This document shows, in pieces, positions 1 to 10,448 of a stretch of DNA of 63,410 nucleotides. Each line of letters opens with the position of its first letter. The first letter of the stretch is position 1. The stretch is from Flavipsychrobacter sp. Its GTDB lineage: Bacteria; Bacteroidota; Bacteroidia; Chitinophagales; Chitinophagaceae. Position numbers and translations under genes: made by a program. The notes beneath the pieces are model-generated. The model made no database searches, was not told the origin of the DNA, and saw nothing but the letters and a program-made list of their open reading frames with translations. The DNA lies in contig JAOQAP010000060.1 of NCBI GenBank assembly GCA_025963465.1, positions 1 to 63,410 on the forward strand. Direction: 5' to 3'.

Positions 1-1
1 A

Positions 2-649
2 GTAAAGAAACTTTTGTTCCTGGGCAGCTCCTGCATTTATCCCAAGATGGCACCGCAGCCAATGAAGGAAGAATCGCTGCTTACCGGACTGTTGGAGGAA
101 ACAAATGAGCCATATGCAATAGCCAAGATAGCAGGTATAAAACTATGTGAAGCATACCGCGACCAATATGGCTGCAACTTTATCGCCGGTATGCCTACCA
201 ATCTATATGGTCAGGGAGATAATTATCACCCGACAAATTCGCATGTGATACCCGCATTGATCCGGAAGTTTCATGAAGCAAAGCAGAATGGGCATACACA
301 AGTAGAAGTATGGGGCAGTGGTACTCCGCTACGTGAGTTTATGTTTGTAGATGACCTGGCCGATGCCAGCCTGTTCCTTATGGACTCTTATAATGATAAG
401 TTGTTTTTAAATATAGGCTCCGGCGAAGAAGTGACGATCAGGCAGATTGCAGAAATAATAAAAGAGGTGACCGGCTTTGAAGGCGAGCTGAAGTTTGATG
501 CGACAAAGCCTGATGGCACACCACGCAAGCTAATGGATACTACCCGCCTGCATGAAATGGGCTGGAAGTATAAAACAACACTACTCGAAGGAATGAAGAA
601 AACCTATGGTTACTTCCTGGATGAGGTAAGTAAAACAGCGGTAAGCTAG
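2..649 (+). CDS. fcl: GDP-L-fucose synthase, C-terminal part (5' end outside window)
   Basis: This is the C-terminal part of an NADPH-dependent epimerase/reductase that makes GDP-L-fucose from GDP-4-keto-6-deoxymannose for surface polysaccharides. The reading frame is open from base 2, and the GSSCIYPK segment and the [11 protein letters not shown] motif (Tyr and Lys of the SDR YxxxK pair) are visible. The family is about 310 residues long, so roughly the first third, with the Rossmann glycine motif, lies upstream of the window. The TTG at 14 reported by the ORF track is not a start; residues VKKL precede it in frame. The stop overlaps the convergent FkbM gene by 4 bases. The neighbouring methyltransferase and glycosyltransferase suggest the end of a capsule or exopolysaccharide cluster. 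Confidence 0.93.
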   Translation, partial: VKKLLFLGSSCIYPKMAPQPMKEESLLTGLLEETNEPYAIAKIAGIKLCEAYRDQYGCNFIAGMPTNLYGQGDNYHPTNSHVIPALIRKFHEAKQNGHTQVEVWGSGTPLREFMFVDDLADASLFLMDSYNDKLFLNIGSGEEVTIRQIAEIIKEVTGFEGELKFDATKPDGTPRKLMDTTRLHEMGWKYKTTLLEGMKKTYGYFLDEVSKTAVS

Positions 650-1398
650 TGGTAGATCTTGTTCAGAAGTTGTTCTTTTACAAACATTGCATCACCATAT
701 AGCGGCACTCTTATATTAGGATCTGCTACCTGGTCGGCAAAGCCAACGAACCTGTAACCATTACTTGTGAAATAATTATACGTTTCGTGAAACAGCCATT
801 GTCCTTCATATAGCGGCTGAAATGAAAACTCTATAATAACTATACTTGCTGCTTTTATAACATTTGGTCCTCCTGCTATTACCATATTCTCATAACCTTG
901 CACGTCTATTTTCAGTAAGATGTTGCCGGTCTTATCATTAAGCGGCACAACGTCATCCAGTCTTTTCAGCTGAATAGTTTCTTTGGTAATATAAGCCGAC
1001 TGCGGATAAGTACTTTTGTGCAGGTCTTCCATGTTCAGCAAAGAAGAGCTGACAGAATTTTTACTTATGTTGATCTCAGATGTTCCTTCTGCATCGCTAA
1101 GCGCGCAGTTATATGCGGTCACATCTATTCCCTGGGTGTTTTTTAACAGTGCTTCGTATACAGACTTAATAGGTTCGAATGCGATGATCTTCTTATTTGG
1201 TAAAAGCTGGTTGATACTTTGTATGAACTGGCCTTCGTTCGACCCAACATCAATAATGGTACTGATGTTCAATTTATTCACCCAGTTGCCTAAAGAGAGC
1301 CCGGTATTCAAACTCTTCAACCTGACGATCTCATACCCGAAAACATTTAGGAATTTACGAATGAGGCGATTAATGATCATGTTATTTACCAGGGACAT
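646..1398 (-). CDS. FkbM family methyltransferase
   Basis: This is a SAM-dependent methyltransferase of the FkbM (Methyltransf_21) family, which usually O-methylates sugars or polyketides; the acceptor here is probably a polysaccharide sugar. The SAM-binding motif [13 protein letters not shown] sits near residue 50 and the second family motif [10 protein letters not shown] near residue 163. At 250 residues the length is normal. No signal peptide is seen, so it is probably cytoplasmic. Two in-frame ATGs lie close together at the start ([11 protein letters not shown]), and the upstream one is used here. It is convergent with the fucose synthase gene and divergent from the glycosyltransferase. 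Confidence 0.85.
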   Translation of the reverse strand: MSLVNNMIINRLIRKFLNVFGYEIVRLKSLNTGLSLGNWVNKLNISTIIDVGSNEGQFIQSINQLLPNKKIIAFEPIKSVYEALLKNTQGIDVTAYNCALSDAEGTSEINISKNSVSSSLLNMEDLHKSTYPQSAYITKETIQLKRLDDVVPLNDKTGNILLKIDVQGYENMVIAGGPNVIKAASIVIIEFSFQPLYEGQWLFHETYNYFTSNGYRFVGFADQVADPNIRVPLYGDAMFVKEQLLNKIYH

Positions 1399-1450
1399 TA
1401 GTTATTAAAGAAATAACCGTATCTCAATTTAGAAGGGTGTAAAATTTGAT

Positions 1451-1481
1451 TTTGACAATAGCAACAAAGATAATAGTTTTG
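1451..1481 (+). promoter_or_regulatory. Bacteroidota-type promoter for the GT2 gene
   Basis: TTTG at 1451-1454, a 19-base spacer, then TAgtTTTG at 1474-1481. This is an exact match to the Bacteroidota primary sigma factor consensus TTTG-N19-TAnnTTTG. It lies 20 bases before the ATG of the glycosyltransferase gene. Confidence 0.7.
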
Positions 1482-1501
1482 TTTTAAATAGTATTGATAA
1501 T

Positions 1502-2368
1502 ATGACCGGAGCCCTGCCCAAAATAAGCGTTATTACCCCTTCTTATAACCAGGGCGAATTTATAGAGGAAACTATATTATCAGTATTAGGCCAGGGCTAT
1601 GAGAATCTGGAATATATAATAATGGATGGCGGCAGTACCGATCAGACCGTTGAAGTTATTAAAAAATATGAGGACAGAATAGACTACTGGCAGAGCGAAA
1701 AAGATAACGGCCAGGGTGCCGCGATCAATGCAGGTTTTGCGAGGGCAACGGGTGATATCATCTGCTGGCTAAATTCAGACGACCTGTTCATGCCTGGCAC
1801 ATTACTGAAGATCGGCAACCTGTTCAGGAATGTAACGGTACCTACCATATTCTTTGGTAATTGCCTCCATTTTCACCAGACTAACCTGCGGGTAAGGGGT
1901 AGCGATGTGGCTACAGCTCAACAAACCTTAAAGCTGACCCTATTGAATTACATGATCCAACCTTCCGCATTCTGGAACAAGGCTGCATGGAAGGCTGCCG
2001 GTGAGATCAATGAAGACCTTTGCTACACATTCGACTGGGAGTGGTTCATCAGGGCTGAAAAGGCCGGGGTGAAGTTCATTCCTGTAAAGGACTATTTGTC
2101 CATGTTCAGACTGCATGAAGTGCATAAAAGCTCAGCTAAGGACAAAAGGGATGTAGAGCTGATAAAAGTATATGGTATGTACAGCACTGAAAAGATACAG
2201 AAAGCGTTTACCAGGTTGAAGAAGCTGACGGTCAACAACCAATTCATGCACAATGTTATTTATGCAGCTAACCATTACAAGATCACCCCGCTCAGGCACA
2301 TGTTACATATGTTGTTGCTTCCATCCATCAGCTTTGATGAGTATAACAATCTCAGCCGTATGATATAG
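1502..2368 (+). CDS. Glycosyltransferase family 2 protein
   Basis: This is a GT-A fold glycosyltransferase expected to transfer a sugar from a nucleotide donor during polysaccharide assembly. The N-terminus has the GT2 signature [21 protein letters not shown], followed by [11 protein letters not shown] near residue 40 and a DSD-like metal site (WLNSDDLF) near residue 93. A W-x-D/E-W segment ([10 protein letters not shown]) typical of the acceptor region is near residue 178. It has 288 residues and no clear transmembrane segment. It has its own well-matched promoter. Donor and acceptor cannot be told from sequence. Confidence 0.9.
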   Translation: MTGALPKISVITPSYNQGEFIEETILSVLGQGYENLEYIIMDGGSTDQTVEVIKKYEDRIDYWQSEKDNGQGAAINAGFARATGDIICWLNSDDLFMPGTLLKIGNLFRNVTVPTIFFGNCLHFHQTNLRVRGSDVATAQQTLKLTLLNYMIQPSAFWNKAAWKAAGEINEDLCYTFDWEWFIRAEKAGVKFIPVKDYLSMFRLHEVHKSSAKDKRDVELIKVYGMYSTEKIQKAFTRLKKLTVNNQFMHNVIYAANHYKITPLRHMLHMLLLPSISFDEYNNLSRMI

Positions 2369-2379
2369 GTGAACTATAG

Positions 2380-5300
2380 TTACCTGATCAATGTAAGGTC
2401 GCCTTTCATAAACCCTTTCCTGCCATTCAGCGTATAGTTGATGTAATAATAATATACACCCAGGTCCTGTGGTACTCCTGTAAGAAGACCGTCCCAGCCT
2501 GCATAAACATCTGTTGTCATAAATACTTCCTGGCCAAAACGATTGAATATGGCCAGTGTGTAATCCCTTATCTTATCAAACGCGCCAATAGACCGTGCTA
2601 TATCATTTTTTCCATCGCCATTAGGAGTAAACGCATTAGGGAACCATATGTCGCATAATTCATATCGTACATTAATACTGTCGGTTACTATACCGCATGA
2701 ATTCGAGGTACTGACAGAATAAGTTCCTTCTTCCGACACCTTTATACTTTTCCCGATTGTCTTGTTGGACCATAGGGCATTGGGCGTATTATCGGCTACC
2801 TGTAACAATAGCAGCTCGCCAAAACAAAGTGTTGTATCGGGTCCCAGTGCTACTTCCGGCTTTTTTAGCGGTGTTATAGTTATTGAAGTATCTGCACTAC
2901 ACCCGTAGAGAGTTACGGTAAGTTTATAAACACCGGCAGCAGAAACATGAAGGGACGGGCCCGTACTGCCATCACTCCATAAATATTGTGCTACACCTGG
3001 TTGTGTGGGCGACAATGTAATTTCTTTTCCCTCGCACAAAGTAGTGTCCGGCCCAAGGTTTATAGTCGGGAAAGGTGTTATTCTTACGAGTGCTGTGTCC
3101 GAGACCGTACAGCCGTCAAAAGTAACAGCTAACCAATATGAATTGGTCGTGGAGACATCAATAGAAGAAGATGTTTTTCCTGTGTTCCATAGATAACTGG
3201 CATCTGTATATGTGGCCGATGGCTGAAGGGTTACTGTTTTATCTCCGCAAAATGACAAGTCTGGCCCGATATTTACTTTTATCGGTCCATCAGGTGTTAT
3301 TAGCTTAGCGTCAGCACCGGCACAACCCGTTAAGGTTGTATACTTTATTGTTGCATTGAACGGTCCTTTGCCATAATAGGTATGAGTTACAGGATTGGCG
3401 TTAGAAGTTACGCCATCTCCAAAATCCCAGGTGTAGGAAGTACCACTATCGGCTACGAACGAAAAAGTATTGCAATTTATCTTGGTATAGGTAAAAGGCG
3501 AACCTCCGCTATATGTTACCATCATAGAATCTTTGCCTTTACAACCAGACGAATTGGTGTAGGAGAGTACAACATTGAATGGTCCTGACCCTGCAAATGA
3601 GTGTGTAATTGGATTTGATGTGCCGGAATAACCGTCACCAAAGGTCCAGTTATAGATGCCTCCGGTAGGAGCCGAAAAAGAAGACTTATTACAACTGATC
3701 AGCGTTTCCGTGAAAGTAACTGCAATAGTCGGTACGGTTACTGTAAGGGAATCTTTGCTGATACAGCCCGATGAGCTGGTATAAGACAGTATTACCTTGA
3801 AGGTGCCCGGTACAGAATAAGAATGCGTAACATTCATTGCCGTGCTGTAAGTGCCATCACCAAAGCTCCAATTGTAGGAAGACCCTCCTGACGGTGAAGA
3901 AAAAGCAAAGGTGTTACAATTGATAGAAGAGTCTGTTATTGCTATTGGGCTGGGATATACCGTAACCGTAATGGAGTCTTTACTTAAGCATCCGTATGTA
4001 CTGGTAAAAGAAAGAACAACATTGAAAGGGCCTAAACCTGAATAGGCATGTGTTACAGGGTTTGCTGTGCCAAAAGTTCCGTCGCCAAAGCTCCAATTAT
4101 AGGAAGATCCGCCCGCAGGCGCAGAAAAGTTGAATGTACTACAGCTTACCAAAGTACCGGTAAGAGGAATACTTACAGGGCTTCCTACTACTACTTTCGC
4201 TGTCCCGAATATTCCTAATGAAGGTACTATACATAAAGCGCCTCCTGAAGGAATGATAGATGTGATGTAATATGTAGTAGTTATTGAGGGGCTAACGGGC
4301 AATGTGACAGGAGTGCCGCTGATAACTCCGGTTTTCGTAAACGTTGTAGTGCCGTCAGAGAACGTAATATCAAAAGGACCGGGGCCACCGGATGTAAAAA
4401 ACACGGTAAGATTTGCGGGCGAACCACTATTGCATATTGTATCACCAACTATATACCCGTTCAGCACCACGGCAGTATTCCAGGAATATTTGACCAGGTA
4501 TGCATCTGTACCTCCATTGCTGGTTAAAGGAAATGTACTTACTGACGGGTCAAAGTCTGTAGCAATACCTCCGAATTGGCCTGTGGCATACAGATATCCC
4601 GAGTCAAATGCCAGCCCATGATAACCAATATCGTCTATTGACGAACCAATGTTGAAGCCGCATACATAGTTACCATCCAAATCGTATTTCGTAATAAAAA
4701 TGTCATAACCACCATTGCTCACAAGGTTAGCTATTGGTGTTGCAGGGTCAAAATCTACGGTATTATGAAATTCGCCGGTAGCATAAAGACTTCCTGACTC
4801 AAGTGCCACTCCCCTGCAGAGGTCTTCACCAGCTGCGCCCATAACGTTAGCCCATCTGTACAATCCATTACTGTCGTATTTGGCTATGTAAGCATCATGG
4901 GTCCCACCTCCGCCCGGAGTGGTTACTGTAGATGTACCCGGAGATAATGGGTTGAATGTTATTGTAGGACTTGATGTCCATCCGCCAATGTAAATATTGG
5001 AGGTATCATCAAGCATAAGACTTCCAACGTCATCATCGGTGCCTGATCCTACTATAGGCGTAACCCATTTAAATGTTCCTGAAGTGTCATACTTTGCAAT
5101 GAAAGCATCATTATAACCGATAGACGTGTAAATGGCTGGCGGCCCCCACGGGTCAAAATTGCTGGTACCTGTAAAAAAGCCGCCTATATAAACACTACGA
5201 CCATGTACTGCTATAGTTCTTGTTTCACCATCCGGTCCTCCACCAAAGTTATGTGCCCAGATCACCGTTCCCGAAGGATTATATTTGATCAGGTAATTTT

Positions 5301-5934
5301 TCCCCGCTGCTCCTGCATTCAGTGTGATACTCGTGCTTACGAACATGGTATTATTAAATACACCACCAACATAAATGTTATTAACAGCATCTGTAGCTAT
5401 GCCCTGCGAATAGTCATACATAGTATTGCCGCCAAGGTCTTTTGCCCACATGAAAGCACCCGTTGATGAGTACTTGGCAATATAGCCGTCCCCGCCATAG
5501 GGTAATGTCGTGCAACACCCGCCTGCATCACTTACGAGGAAAGATCCGGGGCCGGGGTCAAAATCGATATTTGTTCCGTTGAACCAGCCGACAATTATTA
5601 TGTCGTTATTTTTATCTATCGCCATGCTGTATACGGCGTCCTGGCTGGTGCCGCCAACGCTGAACCCCCATATAAAGTTGCCGTTGGACGTATAACATGC
5701 CAGGAAAAGGTCTGCCTTGCCATTGCTGGTCACATTGAATACGCCGGGTCCGGGATCAAGGTCCATAGTACCGGTAAACTGCCCGCCCATTACGACATTG
5801 CCATTGGACCCTACTTTACATTCATAGCTGAAGTCATCAGTTGTACTACCAATGTTAAAAGCCCATTTGGGCTTTTGTGCATGTGAAGTACCGACAATAA
5901 GCAGGAATAAAATTGAGACAAAGTATTTATTCAT
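2380..5934 (-). CDS. Large T9SS-secreted SBBP-repeat/PKD surface protein with gliding-motility type B sorting domain
   Basis: This is a 1184-residue exported surface protein. A signal peptide (MNKYFVSILFLLIVGTSHAQ) is followed by about 480 residues of SBBP-type repeats, each carrying FDPxxP and SNGGxDxFxxKY elements, which probably form a beta-propeller. Next come four PKD-like modules with NWSFGDG and NPVTHxY motifs, then three modules of the LGPDTTLCxG type. The C-terminus is a CHU_C/type B T9SS sorting domain (WFPNAFTPNGDGKND ... GDLTLIR). The protein is probably cell-surface bound and adhesive, or a structural scaffold; no enzyme motif is seen. The paralogue downstream on the same strand has the same plan with a single PKD module. 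There are 119 bases between the two genes. Confidence 0.9.
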   Translation of the reverse strand: MNKYFVSILFLLIVGTSHAQKPKWAFNIGSTTDDFSYECKVGSNGNVVMGGQFTGTMDLDPGPGVFNVTSNGKADLFLACYTSNGNFIWGFSVGGTSQDAVYSMAIDKNNDIIIVGWFNGTNIDFDPGPGSFLVSDAGGCCTTLPYGGDGYIAKYSSTGAFMWAKDLGGNTMYDYSQGIATDAVNNIYVGGVFNNTMFVSTSITLNAGAAGKNYLIKYNPSGTVIWAHNFGGGPDGETRTIAVHGRSVYIGGFFTGTSNFDPWGPPAIYTSIGYNDAFIAKYDTSGTFKWVTPIVGSGTDDDVGSLMLDDTSNIYIGGWTSSPTITFNPLSPGTSTVTTPGGGGTHDAYIAKYDSNGLYRWANVMGAAGEDLCRGVALESGSLYATGEFHNTVDFDPATPIANLVSNGGYDIFITKYDLDGNYVCGFNIGSSIDDIGYHGLAFDSGYLYATGQFGGIATDFDPSVSTFPLTSNGGTDAYLVKYSWNTAVVLNGYIVGDTICNSGSPANLTVFFTSGGPGPFDITFSDGTTTFTKTGVISGTPVTLPVSPSITTTYYITSIIPSGGALCIVPSLGIFGTAKVVVGSPVSIPLTGTLVSCSTFNFSAPAGGSSYNWSFGDGTFGTANPVTHAYSGLGPFNVVLSFTSTYGCLSKDSITVTVYPSPIAITDSSINCNTFAFSSPSGGSSYNWSFGDGTYSTAMNVTHSYSVPGTFKVILSYTSSSGCISKDSLTVTVPTIAVTFTETLISCNKSSFSAPTGGIYNWTFGDGYSGTSNPITHSFAGSGPFNVVLSYTNSSGCKGKDSMMVTYSGGSPFTYTKINCNTFSFVADSGTSYTWDFGDGVTSNANPVTHTYYGKGPFNATIKYTTLTGCAGADAKLITPDGPIKVNIGPDLSFCGDKTVTLQPSATYTDASYLWNTGKTSSSIDVSTTNSYWLAVTFDGCTVSDTALVRITPFPTINLGPDTTLCEGKEITLSPTQPGVAQYLWSDGSTGPSLHVSAAGVYKLTVTLYGCSADTSITITPLKKPEVALGPDTTLCFGELLLLQVADNTPNALWSNKTIGKSIKVSEEGTYSVSTSNSCGIVTDSINVRYELCDIWFPNAFTPNGDGKNDIARSIGAFDKIRDYTLAIFNRFGQEVFMTTDVYAGWDGLLTGVPQDLGVYYYYINYTLNGRKGFMKGDLTLIR

Positions 5935-6053
5935 TTCTAGTGTAGGTTATCTTGTAAAATGCATGCTGATTAAGCAGACACATAATTGATAATGAACTTT
6001 AAAAGTAATAAAAACATTATTATCTATGCATATTTTATGACAATATATAATTA

Positions 6054-8949
6054 TTACCGTATCAGCGTAATATCTCCTTTCAACATCCCGTTCTTTCCAT
6101 TCAGGGTATAGACAATATAATAATAGTAAACGTCGATGTCCTGGGGCGTTCCGTTGTACATTCCATTCCAGCCAGCATATATATCTTGTGTATAAAATAG
6201 TTGCTGGCCTAAACGATTATATATAGAAAGAGAATAGTCCTGTAGCTTATCAAAGGTACCAAGTGCCCTGGCTATATCATTTTTGCCATCTCTATTAGGT
6301 GTAAACGCATTAGGGAACCATATGTTGCAGTGTTCGAACAGTATGTCTACAGTGTCACTTACCGCACCGCACTTATTGGACAACGAGGCCCAGTATCTGC
6401 CCGGTTCGTTTATTTGTACTGTTGGCCCCGGTGTGCCATTCGACCACACTACGGAATTATTTTTCACTTCAATGTTCAGCATCAGCTCCTCGCCAAAACA
6501 GAGCGTAGTATCCCTTCCGAAATTAATAACAGGCGGATTGATCTTTGTTATTACAATCGTATCTGACCTGTTGCAAATTGCCAGTGTAACCGTAAGTGCA
6601 TAAGTCCCTTCCTTTTTTACGGTTATTGCAGTGCCTGTACTGTCGTTGCTCCACAGGAAAATAGCGGTTGCAGGTTGCTCGCTTGTAAGGACTAACGATT
6701 CGCCGGGGCATATCTGTTTATTATTTCCCAGTTCCACAACCGGAACAGGGGCAGTTGTAATGAGAACAGTATCTGTAGCTACACAACCCCTTTCATCCAC
6801 CTTTAGCCAATACAGGTTTTCAGACGAAACGTTGATAGATGTGGCTGTACTCTCAGTACTCCATAAGTATGTAGCGGAAGAGGGGTAGGTTTTGTCGGAA
6901 CTTATCGTTACTGAATCGCCGCTGCAGATTGTTGTATCCTTCCCGATATGCACATCGGGCAAAGCCCTGGAGGTAATAACAACAGAGTCTGATACAGCAC
7001 AGCCATCTGCAGTAATACCTGTATACAATACTTTGTAAGCGCCTGCCGCTGTATAACTATGCGTGACCGGTACTATTGAAGAGGTTGTACTATCGCCAAA
7101 GAAAATGTTTCCTGAAATTGCATTACCGGTTGCATCAAAAGAAAAGACATTGCAATCGCCCGCAGATACTGTGAGCGTAGCAGCCCTTGGATAAACAACA
7201 ACTGTTGCGGTGCCAAATGCAGTGCCGGTAGGTATGGTGCATAATGCAGGTGTGGATGCATAGGCTGCGGTGATGGTGTATACAGTAGTAACCGTTGGAT
7301 TAGGAGAAATGGTAAAAGGTACACCGCTTATTGCGCCGGTCTTTGTAAACAGGGTAATGCCGTCTGTGAAGTTAACGTCAACCGGCCCGGATAAACCGGA
7401 TGTAATAAAGACCGAAAGGTATGCAGGATCATTTTCACAAATGGTATCACCAGTCACGTAGCCGGTGATAATACCATTGCTATAATCGTATTTGGCAAGG
7501 TACCCATCGTTATTGCCGTTACTCGTAAGCGGTAATACAATCCCCGAAGGATCAAAATCTACGGCTGTGCCACCAAATTCACCGCACGCATATAAATAAT
7601 TCGATGGGTCGTGGGAAAGTGCATAGCCTACATCATCCGTTGCAGCGTCACCTATACTGAAACCGCAAACATAATTACCGTCCAGGGTATACTTGGCAAT
7701 GAAAGCATCCGTACCTCCGTTGCTTACAAGGTTGGATGTTCCGGTTGAGGGGTCAAAATCAACAGTACCGGAAAAACTGCCTGTAAAGTAAACATTGCTA
7801 TTAATGACATTCACGCCCCAGCCCCAATCAGCAGTAATGCTACCCGGCACATTGCCCCATACGTACACGCCATTTTTATCATACTTTGCCATGAAAATAT
7901 CATAATTGCTGGTTCCACCTCCGGGTGTGGTAAATGAACTGGTAAGTGGAGAATAAGAATCAAAGATCAGTTTAGCGCTATTGGTAGTACCTGTAACATA
8001 TATATTATCAGCTGCGTCCAGGTCCAAACCCAAAACCTGTTCATGATAACCGGTTCCGCTGATCGCATTTGCAAACACACAGTTGCCGTTCACATCGTAC
8101 TTCGCAATGAACGCATCGTAATATCCCACAGAGCTAAGTGTATGGTGCACCCCCCATGGGTCAAAATCTGCATTGCCCTGGAAGACACCGGCAACGTAAA
8201 TATATCCGTTGCTTACCTTGATCGCGCCCGGTTCTGTATCTGTAAATGCACCACCCGGAAGCCCGAAATTATGGCCCCATACCACTGCACCTGCCGGTGT
8301 ATACTTTATCATATATCCCTGGCCGTCAGTTAGGCTATTTAATGTTGGCCCTCCGGGTATGACCATTGTATAGTCAAATTCACCTGCTAAATATATGTTG
8401 TTTGCGGTATCTGTTGCCAGTCCGTCCACATGGTCAAAAATGGCAAAGCCCCCTAGGCCGTAGGCCCATTGGTAAACCCCGGTCGATGAATATTTGGCCA
8501 CAAAACCATCTCCGTAATAAGTAAGGCCCGTGCCTCCGGCATATGGCAAGATGGCTACTCCTGCCTTGGGGTTGAAATCGATCCCACCACTTTGTATGTA
8601 TCCGCCAATGACCACATTACTTGCCGCATCTACAGTCATCGCCCGAAGTGCATCATATTCAGCCCCACCTAAACTAAAACCCCATAAAAAAACTACCGGA
8701 CGGAGCATAGCATGCCAGGTATATATCATCTTTTCCGTTACTTGTAATGTTGTAAGTGCCCGAACCCGGGTCAAGGTCCATAGTACCTGTAAATTTGCCG
8801 CCTGTATATATATTTCCATTAGGCGCCACCTTTGTAACATATGCCACATCTCCTGCATTACTACCGCTACCAAACGCCCATGTGGCTTTTTGAGCATATG
8901 AGGTTGGTGAACAGAACACGATAAATAAAAAACAAATGTATTTATTCAT
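6054..8949 (-). pseudogene. Frameshifted paralogue of the SBBP/PKD type B T9SS surface protein
   Basis: Two ORFs of the track form one gene. The 5' part (8674-8949) starts MNKYICFLFIVF with a signal peptide and runs through ACYAPSGSFFMGF to a stop. The 3' part (6054-about 8690) continues the homology as LWGFSLGGAEYD, to which the paralogue's IWGFSVGGTSQD aligns. The break falls in a run of seven A on the plus strand (8686-8692, seven T in the gene); six would restore one frame of about 964 codons. The 947-residue ORF of the track therefore has a false N-terminus. Domain order is SBBP repeats, one PKD-like module (IFFGDST), three LGxxxxxC modules and a type B sorting domain (WFPNAFTPNRDG). It could be a sequencing error, a true pseudogene, or slippage-controlled expression. 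Confidence 0.82.
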
Positions 8950-9179
8950 AGTACGGGCAAAAAACAAAGACGCATATTATCAGATATAAAAAATCTGCAT
9001 AGTCTTCTATGCCAGATCTTTGCTAATGTAGAGCAAATTGTATATGTTTCGAAAATTTCTTCCGATATGTCCATTAAGACATAACTATTCTCTTAAATGG
9101 TTGGTGAAACAAACCTTTACACAGCGGTAATATTAGCATATATGAAAATAAAATAATCTGCTTAATGTATTAAAAACAC

Positions 9180-9209
9180 TTGCAGTTTCGGTGCATAAAT
9201 GTAACTTTG
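9180..9209 (+). promoter_or_regulatory. Predicted nuo operon promoter
   Basis: TTG at 9180-9182, a 19-base spacer and TAacTTTG at 9202-9209 match the Bacteroidota consensus. It lies 38 bases upstream of the nuoA ATG, in the 298-base region between the divergent surface-protein gene and nuoA. No other promoter of this quality was seen in that region. Confidence 0.7.
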
Positions 9210-9247
9210 CTTATTCCATTTAACAAGCGTTTAAGTAAGGACACCAT

Positions 9248-9640
9248 ATGAATCTTTTATTATTGGCGGTGGAGCATAATACGCCTTATAATTATTTCCC
9301 CATAGCCTTACAATTGGTCGTTGCTATCGGCTTTGTGATAGTGATGATGGGTGCAACTCACCTGCTGGGACCAAAAAGAAGAACAAAAGACAAGCTCATC
9401 AACTTTGAAAGCGGTATCCCCTCTGTGGGTAATGCCCGTCAGCCTATGGGTATCAAGTATTTTCTTGTGGCCATCCTGTTCGTGCTTTTCGATGTTGAGG
9501 TGATCTTCTTTTACCCGTATGCGGTCAATTTCCGTTTCCTCGGCAAGGATGGATTTATGGAAGTAGTGTTATTCGTCGCTTTTTTCCTGTGCGGATTCAT
9601 ATACATTGTAAAGAAAGGAGCATTAGATTGGGAAGACTAA
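9248..9640 (+). CDS. nuoA: NADH-quinone oxidoreductase subunit A
   Basis: Small membrane subunit of complex I. The 130 residues contain three hydrophobic segments (about residues 15-37, 72-94 and 100-121). The conserved KLINFESGIPSVGNARQP loop and the acidic FLVAILFVLFDVEVIFFYPY helix are the family hallmarks. It lies at the head of the nuo operon behind the predicted promoter. The 121-base gap to nuoB holds a weak hairpin (CCCGG/CCGGG) and a T-rich stretch just before the nuoB start. Confidence 0.96.
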   Translation: MNLLLLAVEHNTPYNYFPIALQLVVAIGFVIVMMGATHLLGPKRRTKDKLINFESGIPSVGNARQPMGIKYFLVAILFVLFDVEVIFFYPYAVNFRFLGKDGFMEVVLFVAFFLCGFIYIVKKGALDWED

Positions 9641-9761
9641 TCCCCGCCCGGTAACCACCGGGACCAAACGATAAAAATAAGTAGAGATCAATAACAGTAA
9701 TGAGATAGTGTGAATGACAGGTGACCATTGATTTTTTAATTCTAATTTTTAATTTTTTTTT

Positions 9762-10325
9762 ATGCCACGTCCGGTTCAGTATAATACAAAAGTGAAGACG
9801 GTGGAGCTGCCTGAAGGCTACTCCGGTGAAGGATTTTATTCAACCTCGTTTGATAAGGTTATAGGGTTGGCGCGCAAAAACTCTTTGTGGCCGTTGCCGT
9901 TTGCTACATCATGCTGCGGTATTGAGTTCATGGCTACCATGGGTTCTAACTACGACCTCGGCCGTTTTGGCGCAGAGCGAATGGGCTTTACCCCCCGCCA
10001 GTGCGATATGCTACTGGTAGCGGGTACGATAGCTAAAAAAATGGGTCCGATATTGCGCCAGGTATACCTGCAGATGGCAGAGCCACGCTGGGTAATAGCG
10101 ATAGGCGCATGTGCATGTACAGGAGGTATTTTCGACTCCTACCCCGTACTGCAGGGTATAGACCAGGTAATACCGGTAGATGTGTATGTGCCGGGCTGCC
10201 CGCCAAGGCCGGAAGGCATAATAGATGGTATACTGAAGCTGCAGGATATAGTACAGAATGAAAGTGTGCGCAGAAGAAGCAGCGACCAGTACAAAAGCCT
10301 GATGGAAAGCTACGGCATTCAGTAA
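9762..10325 (+). CDS. nuoB: NADH-quinone oxidoreductase subunit B
   Basis: Peripheral subunit that carries the terminal N2 4Fe-4S cluster and passes electrons to quinone. The cluster ligands are all present: the tandem pair in SCCGIEFMA (C51, C52), C117 in GACACTGG and C146 in VPGCPPRPE. At 187 residues the length is normal. It follows nuoA in the usual order. A T-rich tract ending in nine T sits immediately before the ATG. Confidence 0.97.
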   Translation: MPRPVQYNTKVKTVELPEGYSGEGFYSTSFDKVIGLARKNSLWPLPFATSCCGIEFMATMGSNYDLGRFGAERMGFTPRQCDMLLVAGTIAKKMGPILRQVYLQMAEPRWVIAIGACACTGGIFDSYPVLQGIDQVIPVDVYVPGCPPRPEGIIDGILKLQDIVQNESVRRRSSDQYKSLMESYGIQ

Positions 10326-10414
10326 TTTAAGTCAGAATTTAAAAGTTATAACCTAAAAGTTCAAACCGGATTCTGATAATTTTCAAATAATAAGGTCTTA
10401 ATAAAAAGCAGCAG

Positions 10415-10445
10415 CTTTTGACTTTTGACTTTCGACTTTTGACTT
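10415..10445 (+). repeat. Heptanucleotide tandem repeat in the nuoB-nuoC spacer
   Basis: Four consecutive 7-base units of CTTTTGA (the third reads CTTTCGA) plus a partial CTT lie 4 bases upstream of the nuoC start. The unit is not a multiple of three but lies outside coding sequence. It sits where a ribosome would bind, so a change in copy number could alter nuoC translation; that is inference. Confidence 0.8.
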
Positions 10446-10448
10446 GAT

